A stretch of 64,000 bases of DNA from an uncultured Kiloniellaceae bacterium. Lineage in GTDB: Bacteria > Pseudomonadota > Alphaproteobacteria > Kiloniellales > Kiloniellaceae. A model generated the notes under the pieces. It was not told the DNA's origin. It made no database searches and worked only from the letters and a program-made list of their open reading frames with translations. The translations under genes were made by a program, and so were the position numbers. Positions 9,167 through 17,726 of this stretch are shown here, in pieces. The stretch lies in contig CANLSF010000001.1 in the NCBI GenBank assembly GCA_947493695.1, positions 372,001 through 436,000 on the forward strand. The letters run 5' to 3'. Each line of letters starts with the position of its first letter. The first letter of the stretch is position 1.

Positions 9167-10057
9167 TTAGAATACCTTCCCTTTGAACAATCCGCTTGGA
9201 CGCCAGAGCAGCATGGCAATCATGATCGCAAAGGCGACACCGGCCTTGTATCCCGGATTCAGCAATGGCTCTGTACCGATCCAGGGATAAGATGAGATCT
9301 CCTCGACGACCCCGATGATCAAGCCGCCCGCAACGGCGCCAAAGGGGCGTCCGATGCCCCCCAGAATAGCCGCGGCGAACATAGGCAGCAGCATCTTGAA
9401 GCCCATGTTGGTATCAATGTGTGTATCGATCGCGAGGAAGACTCCGGCTGCCGTTGCCAGTGCGCCACCGACGATCCAGGTCATGCGGATTACTTTTTCC
9501 GTGTCGATACCTGTCAGCTTGGCGAGCTCCGGCGAATCAGACATGGCCCGCATGGCCTTACCGATTTTCGTGCGGCTCAGCAGGTAATGCACCGCCAGCA
9601 TCAGCACGAGGGTCGCACCAATGATCGTCACGTGTTTGGGCGAGATCCGCAGGCTGTCAAAGAACACCATCGGCCTTTGAATGCCCGGTGTCATACCCTT
9701 CAACTGTACGCCCCAGAAGAACTGCACGACGGACCGCACCATCAGCATCATGCCGAAAGATGCGATCACCACCATAATCGTCGGACTGGTTCTGAAAGGC
9801 TTGTAGAAGGCGCGGTCGATGACGAGCACGGCCAACACCGTCAGCATGGCGGCCACCGGCAACACCACAAGGGGATGCAAACCGGAAAACTGAACCAGAC
9901 TCCAGGTGATGTAGACGCCCAACAACATGGTTTCGCCGTGCGCGAAGTTGGCGAAGCGGAGAATGCTGAAGGTCAGCGTGATCCCAATTGCGCCCAGCGC
10001 GTAGATGCTGCCGAGAACCAGACCGGGGATCAGATAAAAGTTGAGAAATTCGATCAT
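9167..10057 (-). CDS. livH: Branched-chain amino acid-type ABC transporter permease (LivH)
   Basis: 296 residues, mostly hydrophobic, with the LivH signature GSIYALGAIGITLTFSILR at the N-terminus and FANFAHGE. The C-terminal region has the AAAILGGIGRPFGAVAGG segment, the usual LivH cytoplasmic coupling loop. The start overlaps the livF stop (ATGA) and the stop lies one base before livM, so translation is probably coupled along the operon. Confidence 0.92.
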   Translation of the reverse strand: MIEFLNFYLIPGLVLGSIYALGAIGITLTFSILRFANFAHGETMLLGVYITWSLVQFSGLHPLVVLPVAAMLTVLAVLVIDRAFYKPFRTSPTIMVVIASFGMMLMVRSVVQFFWGVQLKGMTPGIQRPMVFFDSLRISPKHVTIIGATLVLMLAVHYLLSRTKIGKAMRAMSDSPELAKLTGIDTEKVIRMTWIVGGALATAAGVFLAIDTHIDTNMGFKMLLPMFAAAILGGIGRPFGAVAGGLIIGVVEEISSYPWIGTEPLLNPGYKAGVAFAIMIAMLLWRPSGLFKGKVF

Positions 10058-10770
10058 GCCGCTGCACCGCCCCCGAGAAACATCTCAGCCACTTCCGGGT
10101 CGTCCAGCAGGTCCTGGCCACTGCCCTGGTACTTGTTCTTGCCATCAACCAGAACGTAACCGCGATTGGCTATCTTGAGCGCCTGCTTGGCATTCTGCTC
10201 GACCATCAGGATCGGAGTTCCCGTCGCGTTGACGGTCTTTACAATGGAAAAGATCTCGCCGCGATACTTGGGAGACAATCCCGCAGTGGGTTCGTCGAGC
10301 AGCAGTATCTTCGGCTCCAGCATCATGGCCTTGGCCATGGCCACCATTTGGCGCTGTCCGCCGGAGAGCGTTCCAGCCGCCTGTTTCCTCTTTTCGGCGA
10401 GTGGTGGAAAGACTTCGTAAAGCTCCAGCAAACGAGGCCGGAAATCGTCCTCCCGAACAAAGGCGCCCATTTCCAGGTTTTCCTCGACCGTCAGGCTCGG
10501 AAAGATATTGGAGGTCTGCGGCACGTAGCAGACCCCGTGGCGCACGACCTGTTCCGGCGGCATGTTGGTGATGTCCTCGCCATCCAGGCTGACCTTCCCG
10601 TCGCTCAGATTTAAGAGACCGAAAACCGCTTTCATCGCGGTTGATTTACCCGCGCCGTTCGGGCCGATGATCACCACGATCTCACCCGGATCCACCTTCA
10701 TGGATACACCGTGGAGGATCTGTGTATCGCCGTACCCGCCGACGACCGCATCCAGTTCAAGAACCGACAT
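10054..10770 (-). CDS. livF: Branched-chain amino acid-type ABC transporter ATP-binding protein (LivF)
   Basis: 238 residues with Walker A GPNGAGKST (36-44), the signature LSGGQRQ, and Walker B ILLLDEP. The fourth LIV-type ATPase hallmark, FPSLTVEENLEMGA, is present. Start and stop overlap livG and livH by four bases each (ATGA). It hydrolyses ATP together with LivG to drive import. Confidence 0.93.
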   Translation of the reverse strand: MSVLELDAVVGGYGDTQILHGVSMKVDPGEIVVIIGPNGAGKSTAMKAVFGLLNLSDGKVSLDGEDITNMPPEQVVRHGVCYVPQTSNIFPSLTVEENLEMGAFVREDDFRPRLLELYEVFPPLAEKRKQAAGTLSGGQRQMVAMAKAMMLEPKILLLDEPTAGLSPKYRGEIFSIVKTVNATGTPILMVEQNAKQALKIANRGYVLVDGKNKYQGSGQDLLDDPEVAEMFLGGGAAA

Positions 10771-11543
10771 CAGTCTTCCTCCCCTCCGCCCAGATAGGCA
10801 TCCAGAACTTCGGGATTGCTGCGCACCTCAGCCATCGTGCCCTGGGTCAGAACCGTACCCTCTGCAAGCACGATCACCGGATCACAGAGGCTCGCGATTA
10901 GATCCATGTCATGTTCGATGACGCAAAAGGTGTAGTCGCGCTCTTCACGCAGACGGCTGATCATCTCGCGGATTTTCAGCAGCAAGGTCGGGTTAACGCC
11001 CGCGCCGGGCTCATCAAGCAGAACCAGCTTGGCGTCGGTCATCATGGTCCGGCCCAGCTCCAGCAGCTTTTTCTGCCCTCCAGAGAGATTGCCTGCCTGT
11101 TCGTCACCCAGATGCGAGATTGAGAGGAATTCCAACGCGTCCTCGGCCCGGTCCCGGACTTCACGCTCGCGCCGCTTGACCTGCCCCCGGGAAATCCAGT
11201 TCGCGAAGAGCCGTTCACCCGGCTGTTCGGGCGGCACCACCATGAGGTTCTCCAGAACCGTCATTTTGGCGAATTCATGAGGAATCTGAAAGGTACGCAC
11301 GATGCCGCGATGGAACATCTCGTGAGTCGGCAGACCGGCAATATCCTTGCCTTCAAAGACAATACGTCCCGACGTCGGCACCAGCTCTCCTGCCACCATG
11401 GAGAACGTTGTTGTTTTCCCTGCCCCGTTTGGTCCGATCAGCCCTGTAATCGACCCTTCTTTGATTTCAAAACTGCAGTTTCTTACCGCCTGCAGCCCCC
11501 CGAAACTCTTATTGAGATTTTCGATTGTGAGCACCTGGCTCAA
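10770..11543 (-). CDS. livG: Branched-chain amino acid-type ABC transporter ATP-binding protein (LivG)
   Basis: 257 residues, first gene of the minus-strand livG-F-H-M operon. Walker A GPNGAGKTT (37-45), signature LSGGQKK, Walker B LVLLDEPGAGVNP and the LivG-specific RTFQIPHEFAKMTVLENL segment are present. It is somewhat longer than LivF, as usual. The promoter should lie in the 338-base gap upstream. The two permeases and this ATPase pair probably serve the binding protein encoded at 6846. Confidence 0.93.
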   Translation of the reverse strand: MSQVLTIENLNKSFGGLQAVRNCSFEIKEGSITGLIGPNGAGKTTTFSMVAGELVPTSGRIVFEGKDIAGLPTHEMFHRGIVRTFQIPHEFAKMTVLENLMVVPPEQPGERLFANWISRGQVKRREREVRDRAEDALEFLSISHLGDEQAGNLSGGQKKLLELGRTMMTDAKLVLLDEPGAGVNPTLLLKIREMISRLREERDYTFCVIEHDMDLIASLCDPVIVLAEGTVLTQGTMAEVRSNPEVLDAYLGGGEED

Positions 11544-11881
11544 TCCCTCCCCTGACTACCCAAGCGGCGCTACCATCCCGAAAAATACCGGGACACGCAA
11601 GAGCGCGCTGCCCAACCCGAGGAGTCTCCACCCCTACCGGGTTCAGTACGCAATTTAAGCCTGCTAACGCAGATGCTCCGTTTTTAAAGCACCCTGCTGC
11701 TTTCCCCTGATTATTGCGGGCAGCTTAACCCCAAAATCCGTGTCTGCCCAGCCGGGTCATGAACCGGTCCGTTTGGTTTAACGGCTCTTCCAATTTTGCT
11801 GCGGCGCAACTTGATCTAGATCAAAGACAGGCCCGCTTTCATTGGTCAGCCTGCCGGAAATTATTCACCGGGGAGATCGGA
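11544..11881. other. Intergenic region with divergent promoters and an FNR box
   Basis: This 338-base gap separates the minus-strand liv operon from a plus-strand small gene. Apart from the FNR-type box at 11811-11824 it holds short GC-rich dyads (for example CCGGGAC-type repeats near 11578-11592) but no convincing reading frame or terminator. The liv promoter is presumably in the left half; I could not place it with confidence. Confidence 0.4.
11811..11824 (+). promoter_or_regulatory. FNR/FixK-type operator
   Basis: TTGATCTAGATCAA is a perfect match to the FNR/ANR/FixK consensus TTGAT-N4-ATCAA. It is centred about 64 bases upstream of the ATG of the 38-residue membrane protein gene at 11882, a distance suited to activation of a promoter starting near 11859. 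The -10 is not clear. No FNR-type regulator gene is in the window. Confidence 0.7.
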
Positions 11882-11998
11882 ATGACCGAGATAGAGATTG
11901 CCTATTTGGGCTTGGTTATCGGTGCCATGGCAGCGTTCGTCGTCGGCCTTGGCTTCGTAACCTGGGAAGAAAACCGGAGCCGTTCCAGGCGCTCGTAA
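11882..11998 (+). CDS. Small single-span membrane protein, 38 residues
   Basis: The short frame starts MTEIEIAYLG, has one hydrophobic helix (about residues 7-28) and a positively charged tail of Arg/Ser. GGGGAG lies eight bases before the ATG, and a perfect FNR-type box lies upstream. The Glu-rich outside and Arg-rich inside give a clear N-out, C-in prediction. The size and the oxygen-responsive site recall small accessory subunits of terminal oxidases, but no homology is claimed. A longer in-frame start at 11759 would overlap the FNR box and is rejected. I do not recognise the family. Confidence 0.6.
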   Translation: MTEIEIAYLGLVIGAMAAFVVGLGFVTWEENRSRSRRS

Positions 11999-12027
11999 CG
12001 CCGCCAACTACCGACCCGGGACACTTT

Positions 12028-12882
12028 TCAAACAAGCTCAGCCTTGGCGGTCATTGCAAGACCGCCATCCTGGTTTCCCGCCCAAAGTTCAGCCGAAGAC
12101 TCCTCGTTGCGCCCCATCAAACTGAAGGCGGCGGTGTCGAAGAGTGGGCTAATCGCGCGGAATTCATAGCCGGAAACCCAGCGCCCCGGATTCTGTTGCA
12201 ACAAGAGATCGAACAGCAGCGTTGCGGTCAGCGGGCCATGGAAAACCAACCCGGGATAACCCTCGACGTCGGCGCAGTATTGCCGGTCGTAATGAATCCG
12301 ATGACCGTTGAAAGTCAGGGCAGAATAGCGAAAGAGCAGGACAGGACTGGGTTCCACGCTGCGTTGCCACATAAAATCCTGAGGCGCGCGCGGCGGAACC
12401 GGACGGGGAGCATCCGGCTTCGGATCTTCGCGGTACACGATGTCGTGCTCTTCCCAGAAGCAGAAGGCTTCACCGGCTGAAATCTCGTGTCTTACGGTCA
12501 CGAAGCACAGCGGACCACTGCGGCCTTCCTTGAGCTGCACGTCCTTGATGGTGGAACGCCGTTGCGCAACCTCGCCGATGCGCAGCGCCCGCTCAAACCC
12601 GAAGCGGCCGCCGGCCCACATGCGGCGCGGCAGGGCAACGGGCGGCAAAAAACCGCCCAGTTTCGGATGACCGTCCCGGCCCAGATCTTTTTGCGGCACT
12701 ACGGTTGGAAAATAGAGCCAGTGCCAGAGCGGCGGCAAGGCGTCGCCCGGCTCCAAAGACGCCGTCCTGTCCAAGGTTGCCTGCATGAGACGCGCCGTGC
12801 GGGGATCGATAACATCTACAGCCTCTTCCTGTTTGCCAATCCAGCGCGCGAGAACTGTCTGATCCAAGGTGCGTTCCGCCAC
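12028..12882 (-). CDS. MaoC/HTD2-type acyl-CoA hydratase (mesaconyl/itaconyl-CoA hydratase-like)
   Basis: 284 residues if translation starts at the GTG at 12882, five bases after the stop codon of the CoA-transferase gene. The longer frame to 13080 would overlap that gene by nearly 200 bases. The protein looks like a double hot-dog: an N-terminal FAS1-dehydratase-like half with LPPLWHWLYF and GGFLPPV, and a C-terminal half with FRYSALTFNGHRIHYD, the hydratase active-site segment. This architecture is known for mesaconyl-CoA and itaconyl-CoA hydratases and related proteins. With the adjacent CoA transferase and acyl-CoA dehydrogenase it would activate, oxidise and hydrate a short or branched acyl chain. 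Confidence 0.8.
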   Translation of the reverse strand: MAERTLDQTVLARWIGKQEEAVDVIDPRTARLMQATLDRTASLEPGDALPPLWHWLYFPTVVPQKDLGRDGHPKLGGFLPPVALPRRMWAGGRFGFERALRIGEVAQRRSTIKDVQLKEGRSGPLCFVTVRHEISAGEAFCFWEEHDIVYREDPKPDAPRPVPPRAPQDFMWQRSVEPSPVLLFRYSALTFNGHRIHYDRQYCADVEGYPGLVFHGPLTATLLFDLLLQQNPGRWVSGYEFRAISPLFDTAAFSLMGRNEESSAELWAGNQDGGLAMTAKAELV

Positions 12883-12886
12883 GGCT

Positions 12887-14029
12887 CTAAGCTTCCTTCG
12901 CAGAGGTCGAGAATTCGGCCCGCAAAGCGGCGGTATGCGCACCAATACCTGGTGTTCCGGGAGCCTCCGTGACCGGGTCTTCAACCCACTGTACCGGCGG
13001 CGCAGGCAGATTGACCCGAATTCCCTCGCACGTCGCCACCGATCGACGTCTGAGCGCCTGATGGGTGGAAAGCTGCTCAACAGAATTCACACCCGCAAAG
13101 GCGATATCGGCCGCCAGGAGACGGCTGCGGAATTCCTCAGCCGTCAATTCACCGACCACCTCCAGAATCTCCGCATCCATGGCGTCTCGATTGGCCACCC
13201 GTAGGCTATTGCTCTCGTAGCGGGCGTCCGTTGCCATCTCCGGCCGCTTGAAGACCTGAGCACAGAGCCGATGCCATTCCCGTTCGTTCTGGATCGACAC
13301 CAGCGTGTCTATGCCGTCCCTGGTTCGATAGGCACCGTAAGGTGCGATTGAAGGATGCCGCAGTCCCTGCCGGGTCGGCGCACCCGCGCCGAAGTCAGAA
13401 TGGATCAAGGGCACCGTCATCCATTCGGCAGCCATGTCAAAGAGAGAAAGCTTCAGGGCCGCGCCCTCACCTGTTCTGGCCTTGCGATAGAGCGCTTCAA
13501 GGATCGCCGCATGAGCGGTCATGCCCGTGCCGACGTCACAGACCGAAACCCCGATCCGTCCGACCTCGCCGGGGCCGCCCGAGATTCCAACCAGACCGCT
13601 TTCCGCCTGAACCAAAAGGTCATAACCCTTCATGCCCGCCATGGCTTCGCTCTCGCCATAACCCGAAATATCGCAGGTCACCAAGCCGGGGTAATCCTTG
13701 CGCAGGCGCTCGCTGCCGAAGCCCGCCCGCGTCAGAGCCCCCGGCGCCAGATTTTGTATGACCACATCCGCCTTCGCGATCATGGCCTCCAACAGAGCAG
13801 CGTCCTCGGGCGCCTTGAAATTGAGAACGGCGGATTCCTTACCCTGATTGATCCAGATGAAATAGGAGCTTTCGCCCTCGGCGGCGGTGTCGTAGCCGCG
13901 CGCGAAGTCTCCATCGGCACGTTCAATTTTGATCACCCGGGCTCCTGCCTCCGCCAGACGCGCGGTGCAAAGCGGCGCCGCCACGGCCTGCTCAATGGCA
14001 ACGACAAGGCATCCTTCCAAAGGCTTCAT
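12887..14029 (-). CDS. CaiB/BaiF (class III) CoA transferase
   Basis: 380 residues from the ATG at 14029, 13 bases after the acyl-CoA dehydrogenase stop codon; the 83-residue extension possible upstream overlaps that gene and is rejected. Family signs are AAPLCTARLAEAGARVIKIE near the N-terminus, the NFK-containing loop and the catalytic Asp165 in VCDVGTGM. It moves CoA from an acyl-CoA donor to a carboxylic acid acceptor. The acceptor is unknown; neighbours suggest an unsaturated or branched dicarboxylic or fatty acid. Confidence 0.88.
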   Translation of the reverse strand: MKPLEGCLVVAIEQAVAAPLCTARLAEAGARVIKIERADGDFARGYDTAAEGESSYFIWINQGKESAVLNFKAPEDAALLEAMIAKADVVIQNLAPGALTRAGFGSERLRKDYPGLVTCDISGYGESEAMAGMKGYDLLVQAESGLVGISGGPGEVGRIGVSVCDVGTGMTAHAAILEALYRKARTGEGAALKLSLFDMAAEWMTVPLIHSDFGAGAPTRQGLRHPSIAPYGAYRTRDGIDTLVSIQNEREWHRLCAQVFKRPEMATDARYESNSLRVANRDAMDAEILEVVGELTAEEFRSRLLAADIAFAGVNSVEQLSTHQALRRRSVATCEGIRVNLPAPPVQWVEDPVTEAPGTPGIGAHTAALRAEFSTSAKEA

Positions 14030-14042
14030 TCTGAAGTGTTCC

Positions 14043-15227
14043 CTAAAAACTACGTGGCAGACCAAGCACATGCTCGGCGATGTAACTGAGGATGAGGTTG
14101 GTCGAGATCGGCGCAATCTGATAGAGCCGCGTCTCACGGAACTTGCGCTCGATATTGTACTCGCGGCTGAAGGCAAAACCGCCGTGGGTCTGCATCGCTG
14201 TATCACCGGTTTTCCAGGAAGCGTCCGCCGCGAGCATCTTGGCCATATTGGCCTCCGCACCGCAGGGTTTTTTGGCATCGAACAATAAAGCTGCCCGCTC
14301 GACCATCAGCGCAGCCGCCTCCATCTCGGCATAGCACTTCGCCAGGGGAAACTGGACGCCCTGATTTGCGCCGATCGGACGTCCGAAGACCTCGCGCTCA
14401 CGGGCATAGTCCGTTGCCTTGTCGAGAAAGTAGCGGGCATCGCCGATACACTCCGAGGCAATCAAAATCCGCTCAGCATTCATGCCATCCAGAATCACGC
14501 GAAAACCCTTGCCCTCATCACCCAAAAGATTTGCGGCAGGCACCTCAAGATCATCGAAGAAAAGCTCGCAGGCATGGTGATTGATCATGGCGTCGATGGG
14601 CTGAACACTCATGCCCTTACCGATGGCGTCGCGCAAATCGACGATGAAGGCCGAGAGACCTTCGGTTTTCTTTCTGCAGTCTTCGCGGGGTGTGGTTCGC
14701 GCCAACAACACCATCAGATCAGAATGTTCGACCCGGCTGATCCAGACCTTCTGTCCATTGATCCGGTATACATCACCGTCACGTTCCGCCGTGGTCTTGA
14801 GGCTGGTGGTATCCGTGCCTGTCGTGGGTTCGGTCACACCGAAACTCTGCAGGCGCAGTTCGCCGCTGGCGATCTTCGGCAGATAGGCCTGCTTCTGTTC
14901 GTCGGATCCATGACGCAGCACACAGCCCATGACGTACATCTGGGCGTGACAGGCACCTGCATGTGCGCCCCGGCGGCTGATTTCCTCCAGGATCGCGCAG
15001 GCTTCCAACAATCCGAGGCCAGACCCACCGTAGCTTTCCGGAATCAGAGCGGTCAGAAACCCGGCGTCGGTCATTTCCTTTACAAAGGCGGTCGGATAGC
15101 CCTTTTCACCGTCCAGATGACGCCAATAGTCCTCGTCATAGCCGGTACAGAGCGCCGCAACCGCGCTGCGGATCTCGGTAATCGACTCGCGCCGTTCTTC
15201 CAACGTTCCAAGTGTCATCGTGTGCAT
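14043..15227 (-). CDS. Acyl-CoA dehydrogenase
   Basis: 394-residue flavoprotein with the usual N-terminal helical domain, FGVTEPTTGTD flavin-binding strand and C-terminal QTHGGFAFSREYNIERKFRE. The common YEGT catalytic glutamate is absent (the segment reads YQIAPISTN). Glu252 in GMNAERI lies where isovaleryl-CoA dehydrogenase places its base, so the enzyme is probably active and of the IVD-like type. It is the first gene of a three-gene unit with the CoA transferase and the hydratase, divergent from the LysR-type gene at 15313. The ATG at 15227 or the one three codons later may be the start. Confidence 0.88.
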   Translation of the reverse strand: MHTMTLGTLEERRESITEIRSAVAALCTGYDEDYWRHLDGEKGYPTAFVKEMTDAGFLTALIPESYGGSGLGLLEACAILEEISRRGAHAGACHAQMYVMGCVLRHGSDEQKQAYLPKIASGELRLQSFGVTEPTTGTDTTSLKTTAERDGDVYRINGQKVWISRVEHSDLMVLLARTTPREDCRKKTEGLSAFIVDLRDAIGKGMSVQPIDAMINHHACELFFDDLEVPAANLLGDEGKGFRVILDGMNAERILIASECIGDARYFLDKATDYAREREVFGRPIGANQGVQFPLAKCYAEMEAAALMVERAALLFDAKKPCGAEANMAKMLAADASWKTGDTAMQTHGGFAFSREYNIERKFRETRLYQIAPISTNLILSYIAEHVLGLPRSF

Positions 15228-15265
15228 CCCATCAAGATGCGCACAAGCTACAGAAAATCGTCACA

Positions 15266-15287
15266 TGAAAAAATTGATTTATTTTCA
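15266..15287. promoter_or_regulatory. Candidate LysR-type operator between divergent genes
   Basis: TGAAAA-N10-TTTTCA is an inverted repeat in the 85-base AT-rich gap between the acyl-CoA dehydrogenase gene and the GcvA-like regulator. Position and dyad shape fit a LysR-family activation site. The match is short and unproven. Confidence 0.4.
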
Positions 15288-15312
15288 GTTTTTTGATTAG
15301 TATTTTCGAACA

Positions 15313-16200
15313 ATGAGAAATCTGCCGCCCTTTAAAGCGCTCAGCGCCTTCGAGGCCACTGCCCGGTTAGGCGGAGTCCGCGCGGCAGCGGGGGAGCTCG
15401 CAGTCACCCAGTCGGCGGTCAGTCACCAACTGGCCAATCTGGAAAACCACCTCCGGACTGCCCTGTTCCACCGGCAAGGCAAGCGGCTGGTTCTGACCGA
15501 CACAGGCCGAGACTATCTCAACCGGATCGGACCGGTTCTGGACCATTTGGAAGAAGCGACCTTCGAGGCCGCCAACCACTCGCAGATCGAGACCCTGACC
15601 GTCTCGGCGCCACCCAGTTTTCTGGCAATGTGGCTGCTGCCACGGATCGCAGGCTTCACAGCCGAATACAATGCCCTGGATCTGCGCCTGCTTGAGCGGC
15701 TGACCTATGCGCCGGAGGAAGAAAACATCGACTGCGCCATCGAGTACCGTCTGGCCCCTGACAGCGCCTCGAACGCGACACAGATTCTCTCCGATCAGGT
15801 CGTGCCGCTGGCTTCTCCCGATTTGATCGCGCGTTACGGCATTCGAGGTCTGGAGGACCTCTCAGACGTTACCCTGATCGAAACCGAACGTCGTCTGATT
15901 TCCTGGCAGGCCATACTGCGGGAGTCTCCGAACCTGGAGGCTCAGCGTTTTCTATCGGTGAGTTACTCTCTGCACGCCTTCGAAGCCGCCCGGCTTGGCC
16001 TGGGTGTCGCCCTGGGCAATCGCTACAATGCGCAACGCTTCATCGACGACGGTTCTCTGGCCGTGCCTTTCGAGATACCCGAAGTGTTGAAGCCCAGGAC
16101 ACCAAAGTACTTCCTGACCCTCCCCGAAAAGAAGTCGGCTTTAAAGAAGGTCGTGGGTTTCAGCGAATGGCTGCAGGGCGAAATCACGGCAATGAACTAA
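15313..16200 (+). CDS. LysR-family regulator, GcvA-like
   Basis: 295 residues. The N-terminal winged HTH has the GcvA-type opening LPPFKALSAFEATARLGG, then AAGELAVTQSAVSHQLANLE. The rest is a periplasmic-binding-like effector domain. It is divergent from the acyl-CoA dehydrogenase / CoA transferase / hydratase unit, so it most likely activates that unit. Its stop overlaps the stop of the SDR gene on the opposite strand (16197-16200). Confidence 0.9.
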   Translation: MRNLPPFKALSAFEATARLGGVRAAAGELAVTQSAVSHQLANLENHLRTALFHRQGKRLVLTDTGRDYLNRIGPVLDHLEEATFEAANHSQIETLTVSAPPSFLAMWLLPRIAGFTAEYNALDLRLLERLTYAPEEENIDCAIEYRLAPDSASNATQILSDQVVPLASPDLIARYGIRGLEDLSDVTLIETERRLISWQAILRESPNLEAQRFLSVSYSLHAFEAARLGLGVALGNRYNAQRFIDDGSLAVPFEIPEVLKPRTPKYFLTLPEKKSALKKVVGFSEWLQGEITAMN

Positions 16201-16928
16201 AGCGAGACTCCGCCAATGCTCGCACCGCCACAGACATAGAGCGTCTGACCGGTGACATAGCCATTGAGCGGATCGGAAAAGAAGAGAATCGCCCGCGCCA
16301 CGTCATCCACGGTTCCGATCCGTCCCACCGGCAGACTGGCCGCCAGTTTCTGCTGCCGCTCGCTGTCCTTCTCGATGATACCCCAGAAGTTATCGGTCAG
16401 CACAGGTCCGGGCGCGACCACATTCACGGTTACACCATGGGGTCCCAGCTCCAGCGCCCAGGTCCGCGCCATGCCGTGCAGGCCCGCTTTGGAATAGGAA
16501 TAGGCTGTACGCGTCTGCGCGCCCATCGCCGCTCGCGAGGAATTAAAGATGATCCGACCGAAACCGCGCGCCTTCATCGCAGGCAGAATTGCCTTCACGA
16601 AGGTCAGCGCAGCCCCCGCGTGAAGCTGGGTCAGTTTCAGTAAATCATCCGGCTCTGTCTCTTCGATCAGGTTCGGCAGGATAATCCCCGCATTGTGGAT
16701 GAAGTGGGTGACCTCGCCCATTCCTGCGATCTCATCAGCCGCCTGCTGTGTCTCCACAGGATCGGTTAGATCCGCCTTCACCACCTTCAAACGCGCGTGC
16801 GACCAGTCAGGCGCGCGGCGAGCCACGGAGATCACCTCGTAGTCCAGGTCCAGCAGATCCCGACAAAGACGCTCACCGATCCCGGCGCTGCCACCGGTGA
16901 CAACAGCGGTATAACGCTCCTCACTCAC
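16197..16928 (-). CDS. SDR-family oxidoreductase with intact catalytic motifs
   Basis: 243 residues from the GTG at 16928, which overlaps the stop of the upstream cyclase gene as GTGA. It has TGGSAGIG (11-18), HNAG, Ser130/131 and the YSYSK catalytic segment (Tyr143, Lys147). It is the last gene of the ten-gene minus-strand operon beginning at 28347. The operon also encodes a degenerate SDR domain fused to an OB-fold domain, so this intact enzyme is the likely active partner for oxidation of a beta-hydroxyacyl-CoA. That pairing is inferred. A longer frame to 17144 would lie inside the cyclase gene and is rejected. Confidence 0.85.
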   Translation of the reverse strand: MSEERYTAVVTGGSAGIGERLCRDLLDLDYEVISVARRAPDWSHARLKVVKADLTDPVETQQAADEIAGMGEVTHFIHNAGIILPNLIEETEPDDLLKLTQLHAGAALTFVKAILPAMKARGFGRIIFNSSRAAMGAQTRTAYSYSKAGLHGMARTWALELGPHGVTVNVVAPGPVLTDNFWGIIEKDSERQQKLAASLPVGRIGTVDDVARAILFFSDPLNGYVTGQTLYVCGGASIGGVSL

Positions 16929-17722
16929 GCGCTGTTTTCCTCCACAAGAGCCAGAACCCGCAGAGGGCTTCCGGAACCGTTCTTGATCTTGAGTGGCGGA
17001 CAGATCAATAGCGCACCGGTGGGCGGCAGTTGATCGAGATTGGCAAGGCACTGCAGGCCATAGCGCCCCGCGCCATGCAACAGAAAGTGTGCGGGATAGG
17101 GCGGTGAAAGATGTCCCCCCTGTCCGGCATCGGTGCCCACACATTCGGTCCCAAAGCCGACCACATTGCGTTCCTCAATCAGAAACGTGATCGCGCTGGC
17201 GTCAGGACCGGGTGAATGTGCGCCGTCGTCGCGCAGGTTCAGATAGTCCGCCGCGCTGCGCTTCGACCAGTCGGTGCGCATCAACACCCAGCAGCCTTCC
17301 GGGATCTTTCCGTGTTCCGCTTCCCATGCGACAAGGAAGTCCCTGGTCAGCAGGAAATCTTCGTCCGCCGCCGCCTCCTTCACACAATCCACCACACAGA
17401 CCGCGCGCACAAAGCCTTCAACGGGAATGGAGTCCACGCTGGCGTTCGGCAGATCTTTACCGGAGACCCAGTGGATCGGCGCATCGAAGTGCGTGCCGGT
17501 ATGCTCGTTGCAGGTAAAGTTCCGCCAGTACCAGGCGGGGCCGCGCTCGTCATAGCGCGACACCTCCTCCACCCGGAAACGGGCGCACTGCCCGAATTCC
17601 GGCGGCAGGATAATCACCGGAAAATCTGGATCGAGCGTATGGGTCAGATCGATGGTGCGGACCTTCCCTGCCACCAGAGCTTCCGCAAGCGCCGGCAGGA
17701 CTGTGGTCGTATCTGCGTTCAT
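16925..17722 (-). CDS. Cyclase-family protein, kynurenine-formamidase-like metal hydrolase
   Basis: 265 residues of the metal-dependent cyclase/KynB family. The hallmark HTGTHFDAPIHW is complete (His74, His78, Asp80, His84), so metal binding looks intact. KynB members hydrolyse N-formylkynurenine, while relatives hydrolyse isatin or act in polyketide cyclisation. In this operon it follows a Rieske dioxygenase and indolepyruvate-type oxidoreductase, which makes hydrolysis of an oxidised, ring-opened amide or lactone plausible. Four bases separate it from the upstream OB-fold/SDR gene and its stop overlaps the GTG of the next SDR. Confidence 0.85.
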   Translation of the reverse strand: MNADTTTVLPALAEALVAGKVRTIDLTHTLDPDFPVIILPPEFGQCARFRVEEVSRYDERGPAWYWRNFTCNEHTGTHFDAPIHWVSGKDLPNASVDSIPVEGFVRAVCVVDCVKEAAADEDFLLTRDFLVAWEAEHGKIPEGCWVLMRTDWSKRSAADYLNLRDDGAHSPGPDASAITFLIEERNVVGFGTECVGTDAGQGGHLSPPYPAHFLLHGAGRYGLQCLANLDQLPPTGALLICPPLKIKNGSGSPLRVLALVEENSA

Positions 17723-17726
17723 GGCC

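Noticed and set aside
9419-10159. His-rich plus-strand frame across livH
   Set aside because: Antisense to livH, with low-complexity His/Gln content typical of shadows of membrane protein genes.
12883-13080. N-terminal extension of the MaoC-like gene to 13080
   Set aside because: It would overlap the CoA-transferase coding region by about 200 bases, and the GTG at 12882 gives a normal family N-terminus.
14043-15227. Acyl-CoA dehydrogenase as an inactive homologue, since YEGT glutamate is missing
   Set aside because: Glu252 in GMNAERI occupies the alternative catalytic position known from isovaleryl-CoA dehydrogenase.
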